From: Quercus robur
Lineage: Eukaryota; Streptophyta; Magnoliopsida; Fagales; Fagaceae
Assembly: GCF_932294415.1 (NCBI RefSeq)
Contig: NC_065543.1
Location: 42,864,277 to 42,928,276 of the forward strand
Reading direction: 5' to 3'
Length of the DNA: 64,000 nt
The notes under the pieces were generated by a model. That model saw only the letters and a list, made by a program, of their open reading frames with translations. It was not told the DNA's origin and ran no database searches. Positions 60,258-64,000 of this stretch are shown one piece after another. Positions within the stretch are counted from its first letter, which is position 1, and every line of letters starts with the position of its first letter. Both the position numbers and the translations under genes were made by a program.

Positions 60258-63200
60258 TCGAGGTGGCAAGGAGGAAGCCAACTGGAGTTTGGATATAAGA
60301 TCTCGAAGACAACCAGGCGGGTGAGTCTTGGTAAAGATATCAGCAGGCTGGTCAGCAGAGGAGATGGAGAACAACTTGAGATTTCCTTTCTTGAGATACT
60401 GACGAGTGATGTGGCAGTTGATCTCAATATGCTTGGTGCGTTCGTGGAAGACATCATTATGAGCAATGTAGATAGCACTATGATTGTCACAATAAAGAGG
60501 AGTGGCAGTGGGCTGTGGAGCATCCATGTCAGCCACAAGCCAGCGAAGCCAAACATGCTTGTAAGTGGTGTCGGCAAGGGCACGATACTTAGCCTCAGTA
60601 TTGGAACGGGAAATCACATCTTGCTTCTTGCTGCGCCACGAGACAAGAGAAGTACTTAACAGGAAACAGAAACCTATGATAGAGCATCGATCAGTCGGAT
60701 CACCTGCCCAGTCAGTATCTGAATAAGCATGAAGCTTGAGAGAAGATCGAGAGGAGTAATGCAGACCATGATAAAGTGTGCCTTTGACATATCGGAGAAT
60801 CCGAAGAACAATAGCATAGTGGACAGAACGAGGTGCATCCATGAACTTACTAACCATACCCACGACATGTGAAATATCTGGACGAGTAACAGTGAGATAG
60901 ATCAAACTGCCAACCAACTGACAATAGCGAGTAGCATCGGATATAGGTTCACTGTCCAAGGGTGTGAGCTTTGCATTGTATTCTAAAGGAGTGGAAACAG
61001 TCTTGTTGTTGGTGATACTAGCTTTGGAGAGAAGATTAAAAGCATATTTAGTTTGGGAAAGATAGTATCCATCAGAGGATGAGGTAACCTCAAGCCTAAG
61101 AAAATAGCTGAGAGTGCCTAGATCTTTCATCTCAAAATGCTGACTAAGGAAGTCCTGAAGAGAGCAGATACCTGCAGAATCATCTCCAGTAATAATCATA
61201 TCATCAACATAAAGAAGAATAAGAGTAATACCAGCAGAGGATCTTCGAACAAAGAGAGCAGTGTCATGAGGACTCGAAGTGAAACCCTACTGAGCAACAA
61301 TTGAGCTAAACTTTTCAAACCAAGCTCGAGGAGCCTGCTTGAGGCCATAAAGAGCACGGCGAAGGCGGCAAACTTGACTGCCTAAGTGTGGATAGCCAGG
61401 GGGTGGTTGCATGTACACTTCTTCATGGAGGTCTCCATTGAGGAAAACATTCTTTACATCCATTTGATAAAGAGGCCAACGGCGAATAGCAGCCACAACA
61501 ATGAGACATCTGACAGATGTAAGGCGAGCAACAAGAGCAAATGTTTCCTCATAGTCAATACCATACTCCTGAGTAAAACCCTTGGCAACTAGACGAGCCT
61601 TATATCGTTCAACAGATCCATCAGGCTAAGTCTTGATCTTGTAAACCCACCTACAACCTACTACAGACTGACTAGGAGGCAAATCAACCATATCCTAAGT
61701 GTGATTCTTATGAAGGGCATCTAGTTCTTCGTTCATAGCTTGCTGCCAAAGAGGGTCAGTATGGGCCTCATGATAGGTGTGAGGTTCATAGAGGGTGGCA
61801 AGAGCAAAAGAGTAGTGATAATCAGTGAGATAAGGGGGAGGAATGCTTACCCGAGTGGAACGACGAAGTTCAGGACCAACAGGAGACTCAGGAGAGAGTG
61901 GTGCCACAGGATCTAAGACAGGCGGGTCATATGCCGGAGATAGAACCGAAGATGAGTCGTTTGGAGAGGCAGCCGATGTTGAAGAATCCTCCATAAGTTC
62001 AGGATAGAGAAGGAGGAAAAGATCAGTAAAAATGGGAGACTCTGAGGAAGAAGATGTAGGAAACTACTGAAGACTCGTGAAAGGACGATGTTCCCAAAAC
62101 TCAACATGACGGGAGACACGAAGGCGATGAGAAATGGGATCATAGCAGCGAAACCCCTTTTGAGACACACCATAACCAAGGAAACAACAGAGACGAGTAT
62201 GAGGTTGGAGCTTTGTTCGTTCATAAGGAGGAAGAGAGACAAAGCAAGCACAACCAAAAACCCGAAGAGAGGAGTAGTCAGGAGTTTGACCATAGAGAAG
62301 CTCAAATGGTGATTTGTTGTGTGTAGTTGGTGAAGGAATACGATTAATGGTGTACACAGTAGTGAGTGCGGCCTCACCCCAAAAGTGCTCAGGAAGAGAG
62401 GCAGAAATGAGAAGGGTGCGGACAACATCAAGAATGTGACGATGTTTTCATTCTACACGACCATTTTGTTGAGAGGTGTAAGGACAAGACTGCTGAGGAA
62501 GAGTACCATAAATGTCTAAAAAGGATAGGAAAGATTTATCATTATATTCTTGAGCATTATTTGATCGAAAGACTTTAACGGTGCGATTGAACTGTGTTTC
62601 AATCATTTTATGAAATGTTTGGTAAATAGACACAAGTTCAGACCTATGGTGAAGCAGATAAATCCAAGTATATCAAAAAAAATTATCCACAAATATGACA
62701 AAATATTTAGATCCCCCCTCAGTGGGAACAGGTGTAGGACCCCAAATATCAAAATGTATAAGATCAAAAGGGGCAGAAGAAAATGAGTCACTTTTATTAA
62801 AGGGCAATTTTGTTTGTTTGCCAAAATAACAAGAAGTACAATCAAATTTTTGAAACTGAACTGAACCTAAATGACCTTGAGAAGCGAACAACTGAAGACG
62901 AGATAAGGATGAATGACCAAGACGAGCATGCCATAGATCAGATGAGGAGGTGGCAGTGGTAGCAGTTGCAGAAACAACTTGTAAAGGAATCTTCAAGTCA
63001 TGAACCTCAGACATGCGACCAACCTTACGGCCTGTCCCAAGCACTTGACCCGTCCGGAGATCCTGCACATCCACACCATGATTAGTAAATAGAAGATCTA
63101 CGCCTACTTAACAAAGTTGACCAACAGAAAGCAAATTGAGGGATAACTTTGGAAAATGAAAAGTGTCACTGAGGGATAAACAAGGAGAAGAGATTATTCC

Positions 63201-64000
63201 TTTATAACTAACAGGCATAGGAGTTCCATTAGCAGTGTAAATGGTGATTAGATGTTCTAAGGGTGCCTTATCAGAAAATTGGGATTCATTAGGAGTCATA
63301 TGGTTACAACATGCAGTATCAAAAAACCAAGGTTGTTTACCTGAGGTGATAGAAAGGGCAGTGGAAGTATAGGATAAAACCTGTTGAACAACTGCCTCAA
63401 TATCAGCCGTAGTAAGTGAGAAAGCCAAAGATGGACCTGTAGGAACCGATGGATCTAAAGGACATACAGCAGCTGCCTGAGGAAGAGAAGCTTTATTCTG
63501 ATCTTGCACAAATTTCTGTAGTTTGCGATAAACAGAGATGTCATGGCCTTTGGCACGGCAAAACTTGCAGTAAGTACCTTTGGAAGACTGAGAGGTGGGA
63601 CGCCCAGAGTTTATTCTTGGAGGAGCAGTGAATGCAACAATGGGAGGCTGTGGAGAGCGTGTAGCCAATACATGATCAGATGATAACATGTGATAAGTAG
63701 GCCGACGATTCTACTCAGAAATGAGCTCCTTTACTGCAGCATCAAGAGAAGGAGTAGGAGACCGGCTAAGCAGAGAAGTCCTAGTAGGCTCAAAATCCTC
63801 ACATAAACCCATCATGAAGTGCATAAATTTACGACGATCCCGATATTTGACAAAGAGCTCAATGTCCTTAGAACACACCAGTGGAGGATCTACAGCAGAG
63901 AGTTGTTCCCACATAGTAGAAGTCTGAGAATAAAAATCAGAAATAGACTGACCTGTCTCTTGGCGCTTTTGATAAAACTTTGATTCAATGTGGAACTCCA
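60252..64000 (-). pseudogene. Copia gag-pol polyprotein, inactivated
   Basis: All matches lie in one minus-strand frame, entered from beyond 64000. Gag (to about 63500) ends in a worn zinc knuckle, YCKFCRAKGHDISVY, with the last Cys as Tyr. Protease has FFDTACCNHMT near 63310. The GAG-pre-integrase and integrase core (62950-62450) include HARLGHSSLSRLQ and QQSCPYTSQQNGRVE. Reverse transcriptase (61700-61150) includes [14 protein letters not shown] and the catalytic YVDD near 61210. RNase H (60800-60400) includes AYSDTDWAGDP and SRSNTEAKYRALA. Eight premature stops (63711, 63108, 62673, 62448, 62064, 61695, 61626, 61287) and no frameshift were found, so it cannot make a full polyprotein. Confidence 0.9.

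Larger units (their letters stand above)
60059..64000 (-). mobile_element. Ty1/copia retrotransposon, partial at window edge
   Basis: The 3' end of a minus-strand copia element: 3' LTR at 60059-60244, polypurine tract at 60245-60257 and a polyprotein frame running past 64000. Domain order on the minus strand is gag, protease, integrase, reverse transcriptase, RNase H, the copia order. The 5' LTR is outside the window. AGCTA at 60054-60058 is the candidate target duplication. The insertion truncates the DUF627/629 gene copy. Confidence 0.93.

Overview
The window reads as nuclear DNA of a woody eudicot. Genes are sparse and contain introns, the intergenic DNA is AT-rich, and LTR retrotransposons, MITEs, SINEs and LINE ends are abundant. 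A repeated LTR family rich in CCTCGG/CCGAGG motifs recalls Fagaceae (oak, chestnut) genomes, but that placement is inference. I find no bacterial, organellar, CRISPR or operon-like features.

Layout. 1-17.1 kb is a repeat field without a convincing gene. It holds two solo LTRs (1167-1968, 3257-3828), a hAT MITE (2254-2831), a complete 4.2-kb LTR element with no gag-pol but a 13-unit ~74-bp tandem array (5191-9410), Tourist-like MITEs, a second hAT element (11568-11965) and a GC-rich element (13236-13815). 18.75-30.3 kb carries two intact genes, both on the minus strand: a two-exon type II DnaJ/HSP40 co-chaperone (359 aa) and a seven-exon calcium-dependent protein kinase of the CPK10/CPK30 type (557 aa). 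SINEs and a MITE sit in their introns. 30.4-50.3 kb is a second repeat field: MITEs, SINEs, a LINE 3' end, a MULE-type MITE nested in another MITE, a solo LTR, a ~1-kb hAT element, and at 49.0-50.1 kb a Pack-MULE-like element that carries the first coding exon of a TOM40-like gene and is nested in a second inverted-repeat element. 50.4-55.8 kb is an intact PPR-SMR gene (873 aa, plus strand) with an inferred 2.6-kb intron in its 5' UTR. 56.9-57.8 kb holds an LTR-like element with internal direct repeats and a 30-bp perfect palindrome, then a MITE. 58.2-60.06 kb is a decayed DUF627/DUF629 (ubiquitin hydrolase-related) gene copy, cut off by a Ty1/copia retrotransposon (60059 to beyond 64000, minus strand).

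The three intact genes are unlinked housekeeping or signalling genes: cytosolic protein folding, calcium signalling and predicted organellar RNA metabolism. Nothing suggests they act as a cluster. The most unusual content is in the mobile DNA: gene capture by a MULE, nested insertions marked by target-site duplications, a tandem array inside a non-autonomous LTR element, and two long coding sequences broken almost only by in-frame stop codons.
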